From JAEXNA01 sp050486105 (GTDB taxonomy: Bacteria > Vulcanimicrobiota > Xenobia > Xenobiales > JADMJV01): a stretch of 5,406 bases of DNA. The translations under genes and the position numbers were made by a program. How positions within the stretch are numbered: position 1 is the stretch's first letter; every line of letters starts with the position of its first letter. The stretch spans positions 1 to 5,406 of the forward strand of contig JBJHCR010000409.1 in the NCBI GenBank assembly GCA_050486105.1. The letters are read 5' to 3'. A model generated the notes under the pieces. It searched no databases and was not told the DNA's origin. It saw only the letters and a program-made list of their open reading frames with translations. Of this stretch, positions 1 to 4,765 are shown piece after piece.

Positions 1-130
1 CTGGAAACCTTGATCGCAATCGTCTGGAAACCCTGATCGATTTGCTCTGGAATTCCTGATCGCAATCGTCTGGAATCCGTGATCGATTTGTTCTGGAAAC
101 CTTGATCGGAATCGGCTGGAATACGCAGGG
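1..130. repeat. Degenerate 23-bp tandem repeat array (46-bp super-repeat), possible IS21-family element end
   Basis: Units start at 1, 24, 47, 70 and 93, exactly 23 bp apart, with a sixth truncated unit at 116. Every unit opens with CTGGAA and the five full ones carry TGATCG at unit positions 11-16. The tail alternates between GCAATCGT (units 1, 3, and 5 in diverged form) and GATTTGCT/GATTTGTT (units 2, 4), giving a 46-bp higher-order repeat. The array ends in CTGGAATACGCAGG. From memory, GGAATnnGTGATCG-type repeats closing with GGAATACGCA occur near the ends of some IS21-family (istA/istB) elements, whose termini carry multiple transposase binding repeats. No istA or istB sequence is visible, so the element would lie to the left of the window or be a remnant. 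The array is certain; the IS21 link is tentative. Confidence 0.85.
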
Positions 131-302
131 GGCCATGAACGAGCACTTCTCCTACACCTTGATCGACTCCGGCAGTCTCTTTCGCCAAGAGCCCTCGGCG
201 GTACCAATTCAAGAACCAGGTGGAGGACTCAACATCATGGTGTGAGGGTCGTGTCGCCACCAAACCTTTCTGCACCGACATCCGAGGCAGCGACCGAACT
301 TC

Positions 303-572
303 TCAATAGAACAAAGAGCGATGTTCTCCCTCGGAAGAAGAGCGGCCTCCGAGAAGATAATCGGCGAATCCGCTGCGGATTTTGTTGGAGGCTAGGAGCA
401 CTTCCAGCATGGACTCTTGCATCTCTTTCATGGCGTTGTGGCGAGCAACCATCTCTTTGTAACGATTCGCGGTTAAGGCCTGAGAGCTTTCCCCCATATT
501 GGTTGAAGCTGTTCCAGTCGAGCGAGGGTTTCTGTTGGGGAACGAGTTTCTGGTGTTGAGGGCGATATTCAC
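303..572 (-). CDS. Small Met-rich helical protein of unknown function (89 aa)
   Basis: I do not recognise this family. The chosen start is a GTG at 572, because AAGGAG lies 7 nt upstream (minus strand, 580-585); a GTG ten codons further up (602) has no such site. Residues 1-29 are Asn/Ser/Thr/Arg-rich and probably disordered. Residues about 30-75 look like one long amphipathic helix or helical hairpin with Met at 41, 48, 51 and 55, ending in a Gly-Gly turn and a polar tail. There is no signal peptide, membrane segment or Cys. The small size, disordered N-terminus and helical core would suit a chaperone, an adaptor or a secreted helical subunit, but nothing here decides between them. It is the most downstream of three minus-strand genes, 214 bp past the stop of the 157-aa gene, so it may have its own promoter. 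Confidence 0.68.
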   Translation of the reverse strand: MNIALNTRNSFPNRNPRSTGTASTNMGESSQALTANRYKEMVARHNAMKEMQESMLEVLLASNKIRSGFADYLLGGRSSSEGEHRSLFY

Positions 573-579
573 TAAGGGG

Positions 580-585
580 CTCCTT
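580..585 (-). promoter_or_regulatory. Ribosome binding site that fixes the start of the 89-aa gene
   Basis: On the minus strand this reads AAGGAG, followed by 7 nt and then GTG at 572. It is a near-ideal Shine-Dalgarno spacing and argues for the internal GTG rather than the longer frame opening at 602. Confidence 0.7.
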
Positions 586-602
586 GAAGGTCTTGTTGGC
601 AC

Positions 603-638
603 CTGGCGTAGGCCAGCGGGCCTTGTCTGAATTCAGAC
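603..638. repeat. Two adjacent inverted repeats upstream of the 89-aa gene
   Basis: CTGGC-GTAG-GCCAG (603-607 with 612-616) forms a short stem with a GTAG loop or its complement, and GTCTGAATTCAGAC (625-638) is a perfect 14-bp palindrome. Both lie just upstream of the ribosome binding site at 580-585. The palindrome would suit a dimeric repressor; the small stem could be an RNA leader hairpin. No poly-T follows on either strand, so neither looks like a terminator. Confidence 0.5.
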
Positions 639-713
639 TACTTCGGAGCAGTATCCTTAGACTTACCTGAGATAGGCGAGATGTTGCCGAGTTGTTAAAA
701 CGTTCGCCCGGAG

Positions 714-725
714 CCGGGTACCCGG
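714..725. repeat. Perfect 12-bp GC-rich palindrome
   Basis: CCGGGTACCCGG is self-complementary. It lies in the 214-bp space between the stop of the 157-aa gene (787) and the start of the 89-aa gene (572). On the minus strand it is followed after about 13 nt by GTTTTAAC, so it is at best a poor intrinsic terminator for the 157-aa gene. Its function is unknown. Confidence 0.4.
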
Positions 726-786
726 TGTCTACGCTGTGAGTGTAAGTCGGGTGGAAGGCGGTGGATTTAGGTCCTCAGGGTGGGGG

Positions 787-1260
787 TCACCTTAGGACGG
801 CCATGGATTGATCCAGCAAGCGGTTGAGGCTGGTTTGCTGGAAGTTTTCCAAGACGAAGGTGTGCTCTTGATCCTTTTCCTTGACGATGAGGCAGCGCGC
901 GGTCATCCCCCCAGCGCGGATCACTGCAGCTTCTAAGGTGCTCTCGAAAGAGGTCAGGCTCCCCAGCACAACGATCTCTCCGTCTTGCAACTTTTCTCGG
1001 TAATTCAAAGCTTTCTTGCACAGAGCTTTAAGCTCTTTGAGCTGATTGCGATCCAAGAGGATGTTGGCTTCCCCAGGCTGCTTCACGCCCTGGATTTTCA
1101 CTGCCACTCCCCGGCCCACAGGTTCTCCCTGCACCAACCAACAAGAGATGGTGCCCAACTCACTCATAATCGCGGGCCCGATGCGTTGTACCTGCACTTC
1201 GGAGACCACCGGACCGCTCAGAAGGGTCAAGAAACTCAGGGCCATCAGGAAAGATTTCAT
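787..1260 (-). CDS. Exported protein of unknown function (157 aa)
   Basis: The start is placed at the ATG at 1260 because residues 1-20 form a clean Sec signal peptide: M-K, a hydrophobic core (FLMALSFLTLL), then S-G-P-V-V-S with likely cleavage after Ser20. The frame stays open 36 codons further upstream, but that stretch is not signal-like and overlaps the neighbouring 74-aa gene. There is no clear Shine-Dalgarno site at 1260, so translation may be coupled to that gene, whose stop is 52 bp upstream. The mature part (about 137 aa) holds Cys40, Cys81 and Cys123, a Gly-rich beta-like stretch (residues 43-58), a Lys/Leu-rich helix (73-90), beta-like strands near 95-101 and 121-127, and a C-terminal helix. 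There is no lipobox, so it is probably periplasmic or secreted. No family is recognised. Confidence 0.72.
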   Translation of the reverse strand: MKSFLMALSFLTLLSGPVVSEVQVQRIGPAIMSELGTISCWLVQGEPVGRGVAVKIQGVKQPGEANILLDRNQLKELKALCKKALNYREKLQDGEIVVLGSLTSFESTLEAAVIRAGGMTARCLIVKEKDQEHTFVLENFQQTSLNRLLDQSMAVLR

Positions 1261-1312
1261 GCCAAGAGATTTCGTCCGGGCGAAGGGTTTTCCTGGCCTG
1301 ATAAGCCCTATG

Positions 1313-1537
1313 CTAGCCGGCCCCCTTCTTAAAAGTGTAGATGGTGCCGCCAGAGTAGGAGGTGGCATTCTGAGCCTCCGATGAAAAACTCACTTGGTCG
1401 ATGGGGTCGGCCGGAAATCCGCCCTCGGAACCTGATTGGCCGCTCGGAGGTGCGGTGTTGGACGCCTCTTGGAATTTTTGCAGACTCTCGAGAGGTTTGA
1501 ACGGGCGAAAGCTTAGAGCGGACATTGGGGCAGACAT
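1313..1537 (-). CDS. Small Ser/Gly-rich protein of unknown function (74 aa)
   Basis: The ATG at 1537 is preceded on the minus strand by GGAGG with a 5-nt spacer (1543-1547), the strongest translation signal in the window, so expression is likely despite the small size. Residues 10-26 may form a short helix (PFKPLESLQKFQEAS), residues 28-45 are a Pro/Ser/Gly-rich disordered linker, and residues 45-56 contain PIDQVSFSSEAQ. That last motif loosely resembles the D-x-V-x-[LF]-S-x-x-A segments seen in FlgM-like anti-sigma and other short flagellar or regulatory proteins; the likeness is weak and I do not name the protein on it. There is no signal peptide or membrane segment. It is the first gene of a probable two-gene unit with the exported 157-aa protein, whose start is 52 bp downstream. 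Confidence 0.74.
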   Translation of the reverse strand: MSAPMSALSFRPFKPLESLQKFQEASNTAPPSGQSGSEGGFPADPIDQVSFSSEAQNATSYSGGTIYTFKKGAG

Positions 1538-1672
1538 GAATTCCTCCAGAGAATGGTTCGTTGGGGCGACTTCATCAGAATAACCTCAAGAGCGAAATCG
1601 AACGTGAATTGCTGACCTTAAGTATGTCCAGTTTGTACCAGGCTGAAGAGCAGGTCCGGCGAAAAGAGGCCT

Positions 1673-2179
1673 ATGGGGCTTTTCGATCTCAGCGTGCTCT
1701 CCGGAGAGGCCTATGGACTTTCCCCGGACACCTATGCCCGGGCCTGGGGGGTGGTGCATCCGGCCAGGGCCGGTATGAAGGTCGGGTGGCTGGCTTTGCG
1801 GGACCCGGACTCCGCCAAGGTGGTCAACTTTCCTTTTCATAACGGAGGATTCGGCCGAGGTCATATTCCCTTTGCCCGCTATGTGGTGTCTCACGGCGTT
1901 CTGCGCAACGACAACCCCCGCATGATGGTAGACGGCTTCGGCTACTCTTTCCACCTAACTCAGATGGGACGACCTCTGGGCACGGCCCTCGATCCTCGCT
2001 ATCAAACCGAGCGAGATGAACTCAGGATCCATCCTGACGGAGGAGAACCCGGAACCCTGGGGTGCATCGGCATCGTTGGAGATCGGGCCTTGCAGGAGCG
2101 ATTCTTCTTGCTAGGTCAGCGGTTGCTCGAAGCTCACGGGGAGGCTTTCGAGTTCGAGTTTTTGCCGATACCGATCTGA
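1673..2179 (+). CDS. L,D-transpeptidase-like (YkuD-like) protein (168 aa)
   Basis: The centre of this protein reads IHPDGG-EPGT-LGCIGI at residues 119-134, with His120 and Cys131 in the arrangement of the His-(x)n-[ST]-x-G-C active site of L,D-transpeptidase/YkuD-fold enzymes, which cross-link or cleave peptidoglycan through a catalytic Cys. Other family-like parts are a leading beta strand (VGWLALRD, 37-44), NGGFGRGHIPF (57-67), DGFGYSFHL (87-95), and an Asp-Pro-Arg then Arg-Asp-Glu-Leu run just before the His. The His-Cys distance of 11 is shorter than in classical L,D-transpeptidases, so a phage- or effector-type hydrolase or amidase of similar fold is possible. No signal peptide is present, which is odd for a wall enzyme. 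The ATG follows AGAGG by only 3 nt; no other start lies in frame before the stop at 1619. The 3' end overlaps the convergent asparaginase gene by 46 bp. Confidence 0.82.
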   Translation: MGLFDLSVLSGEAYGLSPDTYARAWGVVHPARAGMKVGWLALRDPDSAKVVNFPFHNGGFGRGHIPFARYVVSHGVLRNDNPRMMVDGFGYSFHLTQMGRPLGTALDPRYQTERDELRIHPDGGEPGTLGCIGIVGDRALQERFFLLGQRLLEAHGEAFEFEFLPIPI

Positions 2180-3094
2180 AAACGACCAGAAGAGTCGGCT
2201 GAGCCCCGGGCCATACCTGGAGTGTTAAAAATCGTGATCACAGTTCCGTCAGCCCCCACGGCGATCAAGCCGCCAGTGCCCTGAGGTAGGCTGTCCAGGG
2301 CGTCTTGGGCGGCTTCTTCTAGGGTTTGATTGCCGTAGAGCATACGGGCGCTGACATCGAAGGCCAGGCTGCGACGGATGAACTCTTCGCCCACTCCGGT
2401 GCCCGAGATCGCGCAGCTGCGGTTGTCAGCATAGGTGCCGGCCCCGATCACCGGAGAGTCTCCCAGGCGGCCCCACTTTTTGCCGGTGAGACCCCCGGTG
2501 GAGGTGGCTGCCGCCAGATTTCCCCTTTGGTCTAGAGCTACACAGCCGACGGTTCCCTGGCTTTCAAGATTCTTGAGGTCCCGGAGCCGGGATTCGGTGG
2601 AGAAGTAGGAGTTCTCCACTCGCTCTACGCCTTGCTCGGTAGCAAATTGCTCCGCCCCATCAGCGATCAAGAACACGTGCCGAGTTTCGCTCATAACCTT
2701 GCGGGCCAGCCCGATGGGGTTCTTCACCGTGCGCACCGCCCCGACGGCGCCACAGGCACGGGTTCGGCCGTCCATGATCGAGGCGTCGAGTTCATGCTCT
2801 CGTTGACTGTTGAAGACCGCTCCTCTCCCGGCATTGAACTCCGGTGCATCTTCCAGCAATCGCACCACCAACTCCACACAGTCGAGGGCCGACCCCCCCC
2901 GCTGCCAGGTGGTCGGCCCCGGCTTGAAGAGCCTTTTCCAAAGCCGATTCTGCGGAGGCCACCTCTTCGGCAGTCATTTTGTCTGGAGAAGCTCCGGCCC
3001 CACCGTGGATGGCCAGGGCCCAGGTTACAGGCTGGCTCCAGCAGGGGGTGACCAAGAATAGTAATAAGGCGGTGATGACTATCCAGTTTCTCAT
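2134..3094 (-). pseudogene. iaaA: Exported isoaspartyl peptidase/L-asparaginase, broken by a +1 frameshift (or a sequencing error)
   Basis: This is a member of the Ntn-hydrolase (plant-type asparaginase, IaaA) family, which self-cleaves before a Thr and hydrolyses L-asparagine and beta-aspartyl dipeptides. The start is the ATG at 3094, which gives a Sec signal peptide (residues 1-20, cleavage near CWS-Q), so the enzyme should be periplasmic. ALAIHGGAG opens the mature domain. In the run of eight C at 2893-2900 the frame is lost; with seven, AAGGSALDCVELVVRLLEDA joins perfectly and a 319-aa protein results (the E. coli enzyme is about 321 aa). Corrected numbering: NAGRGAVF then DASIMDG; nucleophile Thr181 in GTVG; Arg209 and Asp212 in RLGDS; Thr232-Gly233 in SGTGVGEEFIR; then GTGGLIAV. 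As written, translation ends at 2792 after 100 aa; the rest could only be made from an internal GTG at 2877. All catalytic residues are intact, so the damage is recent, an error, or slippage-prone. Confidence 0.93.
2893..2900 (-). other. Homopolymer run (eight G on the coding strand) causing the iaaA frameshift
   Basis: On the minus strand the codons read GCG GGG GGG GTC, then out of frame. Dropping one G gives GCG GGG GGG TCG GCC CTC GAC, that is AGGSALD, which matches the family. A run of eight identical bases is a classic site for replication or transcriptional slippage and for length miscalls by some sequencers. Confidence 0.9.
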
Positions 3095-3199
3095 CCCCAG
3101 CGTTTCTCGATCACCAAGAAAAACCCGCCTTAGCGTTCCCACAGAAACCTCGCCATCCGTGACAGGTGGGGGTCTTCTAGGCTGGGGGTGAACGCTAAG
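3091..3199 (-). promoter_or_regulatory. iaaA: Putative structured leader of the asparaginase gene
   Basis: Two inverted repeats are nested here. The first is CTTAGCGTTC (3129-3138) with GAACGCTAAG (3190-3199): 10 of 10 pairs and a 51-nt loop that itself contains the small stem CCCACC.../...GTGGG. The second is TCATCCCCAGC (3091-3101), which includes the start codon, with GCTGGGGGTGA (3181-3191): 10 of 11 pairs. In the RNA the second pairing would bury the start codon and the bases just before it; the first places GCGGGTTTTT immediately after its distal arm. The start has only a weak ribosome binding site. This pattern would suit translational or attenuation control, but I recognise no known riboswitch class and find no convincing promoter between 3200 and 3415. 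Confidence 0.4.
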
Positions 3200-3359
3200 T
3201 TCCGGCACCGTCCCAACCCTGGTGGCCCGAGCAACCGAGGCTCCCGAGAGTCTCTCTCCGGCCAGCATCTTAGGTGAAGGGACGGTCAAGAGGGTTTCGC
3301 CAACGCAAACCTGGAAAGCGAGCAAACCCTTGGTCAACCGAGGGCAATTCCAATCCAGT

Positions 3360-3390
3360 GAGTGCAGAGAGTGCAGCGATTGACTGCACT
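3360..3390. promoter_or_regulatory. Probable VapBC operator: three AGTGCAG half-sites
   Basis: AGTGCAG occurs directly repeated at 3361-3367 and 3370-3376 (9-bp step) and inverted as CTGCACT at 3384-3390, so the last two form a 7-bp palindrome with a 7-bp spacer. The inverted copy overlaps the -35 box at 3380-3385. Ribbon-helix-helix antitoxins bind such short repeated half-sites as dimers, usually together with the toxin, to repress their own promoter. A further 10-bp palindrome, TATCCGGATA (3396-3405), touches the -10 box and may be a second site. Confidence 0.65.
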
Positions 3391-3409
3391 TCTGCTATCC
3401 GGATATAAT
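3380..3409 (+). promoter_or_regulatory. Near-consensus sigma70 promoter of vapBC (leaderless start)
   Basis: The -35 box is TTGACT (3380-3385) and the -10 box TATAAT (3404-3409), separated by 18 bp. Transcription should start about 7 nt after the -10 box, at or within a base or two of A3416, which is the A of the vapB ATG. There is no Shine-Dalgarno sequence before that ATG, as expected for a leaderless message. Confidence 0.8.
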
Positions 3410-3415
3410 GTGAGC

Positions 3416-3664
3416 ATGAAGCACCTGAGTGTCCGAAATGTTCCGCCTGATCTCCACGAGGCTTTGCAGCAAGAAAAGCATCGTCGAAGAGAATCACTGA
3501 ACCAAACAGTGATCGATTTGCTGCGTCAGAGCCTTGGCCTTGCCGAAACACCTCGCAGCAACGGGCTCAGGAAGCTTGCCGGCAACTGGAGCGAGGAAGA
3601 GTTTCAAGAGTTCACAGAAGCGGTGTCCTCGACCGAAGAGATCGATGAAGAGATTTGGAGATGA
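3416..3664 (+). CDS. vapB: VapB-type antitoxin, ribbon-helix-helix (82 aa)
   Basis: This is the antitoxin of a type II toxin-antitoxin pair: it neutralises the VapC RNase by direct binding and represses the operon. Residues 1-42 are a FitA/Arc-like ribbon-helix-helix domain: the beta strand KHLSVRNVP (2-10), helix A from about 11 to 24, and helix B SLNQTVIDLLRQSLGL (27-42). The C-terminal part, LAGNWSEEEFQEFTEAV...IDEEIWR, is the typical toxin-binding tail in which a terminal Trp-Arg inserts towards the VapC active site. The ATG at 3416 is chosen because the RHH strand begins right there and the promoter leaves no room for the longer frame from 3362. Its TGA overlaps the vapC ATG (ATGA, 3661-3664), which implies translational coupling. 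Confidence 0.93.
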   Translation: MKHLSVRNVPPDLHEALQQEKHRRRESLNQTVIDLLRQSLGLAETPRSNGLRKLAGNWSEEEFQEFTEAVSSTEEIDEEIWR

Positions 3665-4056
3665 GCCGCTACTGCTTGGACACTTCGGGCTACAGCAATT
3701 TTCAGCGGGGGCACACTAGGGTTGTAGAACTCATCGATCAGGCCGAATGGATCGGAGTCCCATCCATAGTCCTTGGAGAACTTTGGATGGGCTTCCATGG
3801 GGGGAAAACTCTGGTTAAGAATCAGCAGCTCCTGACAAAGTTTTTGGCCAATCCCTTGGTCGAAGAAATCACCGTCGGTGGTGAGGTGCCAAGGTTGTAT
3901 GGCGAAATCGCCACCGAGTTGCGTCAGAGGGGAACTCCGATCCCTACCAACGATTTGTGGATCGCTGCCTGCGCTTTCCGCACAAGCTCAACCATTCTCA
4001 CCTTCGATGCCCATTTTGACCTGGTTTCGAGGGTAGGAAAAATCGTCTTGGAATAG
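3661..4056 (+). CDS. vapC: VapC-type PIN-domain toxin RNase (131 aa)
   Basis: PIN-domain toxins are Mg2+/Mn2+-dependent endoribonucleases that stop translation by cutting tRNA or rRNA. The whole protein is one PIN domain of normal length. The four acidic residues are visible: Asp7 in CLDTSGYS, Glu40 in VLGELWMG, Asp98 in TNDLWIAACA and Asp116 in TFDAHFD. The motif order and the PIPTNDLWIAA segment are typical of the VapC/FitB branch. The ATG at 3661 overlaps the antitoxin stop by 4 bp; a TTG two codons earlier is less likely. No residue is missing, so the toxin should be active when the antitoxin is lost. The exact RNA target cannot be read from sequence. Its stop lies 24 bp from the end of the convergent gene, and no terminator is evident between them. 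Confidence 0.95.
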   Translation: MSRYCLDTSGYSNFQRGHTRVVELIDQAEWIGVPSIVLGELWMGFHGGKTLVKNQQLLTKFLANPLVEEITVGGEVPRLYGEIATELRQRGTPIPTNDLWIAACAFRTSSTILTFDAHFDLVSRVGKIVLE

Positions 4057-4080
4057 AGTCACTCGCAAGGGATAACGCCT

Positions 4081-4599
4081 CTACCGCCCCCGCAAAAAAC
4101 GAGCCATCCTTGAGAAAGTGGGGTCGTCGAGATCGGGGCTAAAAACCAGTTCGCTGATGGTCACCGAGGCTCCAGTTTTAGGGCTGATGACCAGAGTGGG
4201 AAACGCTCCCTCGGCTGCGGTGGTCGCCGATACTCTGCTGCGATCTTGGAGGTACGATTCCAGTAAGGAGCCCGGGAAGTGGTCAGGCAGCAAGGGATTA
4301 TCCAGGCTGTACATATAGGCCACTCCATTTCGAGTGACCATCACCTTATCGGGTCTCTTGAGTTTATCGTAGAGGTAGGTGGAGGTGCCGTTTTGGTCTT
4401 GGCGTTGCCAGATCTGCAGGTCCGGCGAGTACAGATAAATGGCGGAGTACTTGCCGTTGTCGTCGTGGCCTTGAAGCTTGAAACTGTAGCTTTCATTCGC
4501 TTTCAGTTGCTTCATGACGGCGTCGATCGAGCCGTCGGCGCTGGCCGGAGCCAACAAAATCAGAGCCACGAAGAATAAAACTAAGGTCAAGATGCGCAT
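4081..4599 (-). CDS. Exported protein, possibly LolA-like fold (172 aa)
   Basis: Residues 1-21 are a clear Sec signal peptide (M-R, a long Leu/Val/Phe core, then A-P-A-S-A with cleavage before Asp22). The mature protein begins with a short helix (SIDAVMKQLK) and runs into alternating strands with many Tyr and Gln, followed by strands with KVMVTRNGVAYMYSL. This pattern (N-terminal helix, antiparallel sheet carrying a residue-rich 'D..TSTYLYDKLKRPDKVMV' face, and an ISPKTG-type turn) recalls LolA/LolB and related periplasmic lipoprotein- or lipid-binding proteins. The resemblance is structural intuition rather than a motif match, so it could equally be an unrelated exported protein. There is no lipobox Cys. 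GGGAGAGA lies 3-10 nt before the ATG (4603-4610) and a promoter is seen further up. Confidence 0.78.
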   Translation of the reverse strand: MRILTLVLFFVALILLAPASADGSIDAVMKQLKANESYSFKLQGHDDNGKYSAIYLYSPDLQIWQRQDQNGTSTYLYDKLKRPDKVMVTRNGVAYMYSLDNPLLPDHFPGSLLESYLQDRSRVSATTAAEGAFPTLVISPKTGASVTISELVFSPDLDDPTFSRMARFLRGR

Positions 4600-4652
4600 A
4601 CTTCTCTCCCAATCCAGTGATTTCTCGTCTCAGGGGTTTTTGTTGTAACTCC

Positions 4653-4682
4653 AGTATAAAAAATCTCACCCCTAGAATTCAA
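4653..4682 (-). promoter_or_regulatory. Putative sigma70 promoter of the exported 172-aa gene
   Basis: On the minus strand TTGAAT (4677-4682) and TATACT (4653-4658) are 18 bp apart, with a T-rich stretch just before the -10 box. This predicts a start near 4646 and a leader of about 47 nt carrying the GGGAGAGA ribosome binding site. Confidence 0.6.
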
Positions 4683-4765
4683 GGGATGAAAGGACCAGGA
4701 CTCCATTTGTCGGCTCCGTGGGCCCTAGGGGAAAACCCTCAACTCTCGCCGAAAATGGTCTCACG

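Noticed and set aside
1..130. CRISPR array reading of the 23-bp repeats
   Set aside because: The repeats are directly tandem with no spacers and are degenerate throughout; no cas genes are present.
135..245. 36-codon open frame (MNEHFSYTLIDSG...) just after the repeat array
   Set aside because: It starts 2 nt after a G-run that is not a properly spaced ribosome site and resembles no known protein; too short to support.
242..559. Plus-strand 105-aa frame opposite the 89-aa gene
   Set aside because: Trp/Arg/Ser/Leu-rich composition typical of an antisense shadow, with no ribosome binding site; the minus-strand frame has a strong one.
985..1384. Two overlapping plus-strand frames opposite the exported 157-aa gene
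   Set aside because: They mirror a gene with a clear signal peptide and show His/Cys/Pro-rich shadow composition.
3095..3337. Upstream in-frame extension of the asparaginase (81 codons)
   Set aside because: It would place the Sec signal peptide in the middle of the protein; the ATG at 3094 is the sensible start.
3510..3522. TGATCGATTTGCT inside vapB identical to part of the left-edge repeat (34-46)
   Set aside because: A single 13-bp match within a conserved coding stretch (VIDLL), without the CTGGAA core; judged a coincidence.
4057..4080. A terminator between the convergent vapC and exported-protein genes
   Set aside because: Only 24 bp with no stem and T-run; none can be supported.
4279..4578. 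Plus-strand 99-aa hydrophobic frame opposite the 172-aa exported gene
   Set aside because: Val/Leu runs come from reading the complementary strand of a signal-peptide gene that has its own promoter and ribosome binding site.
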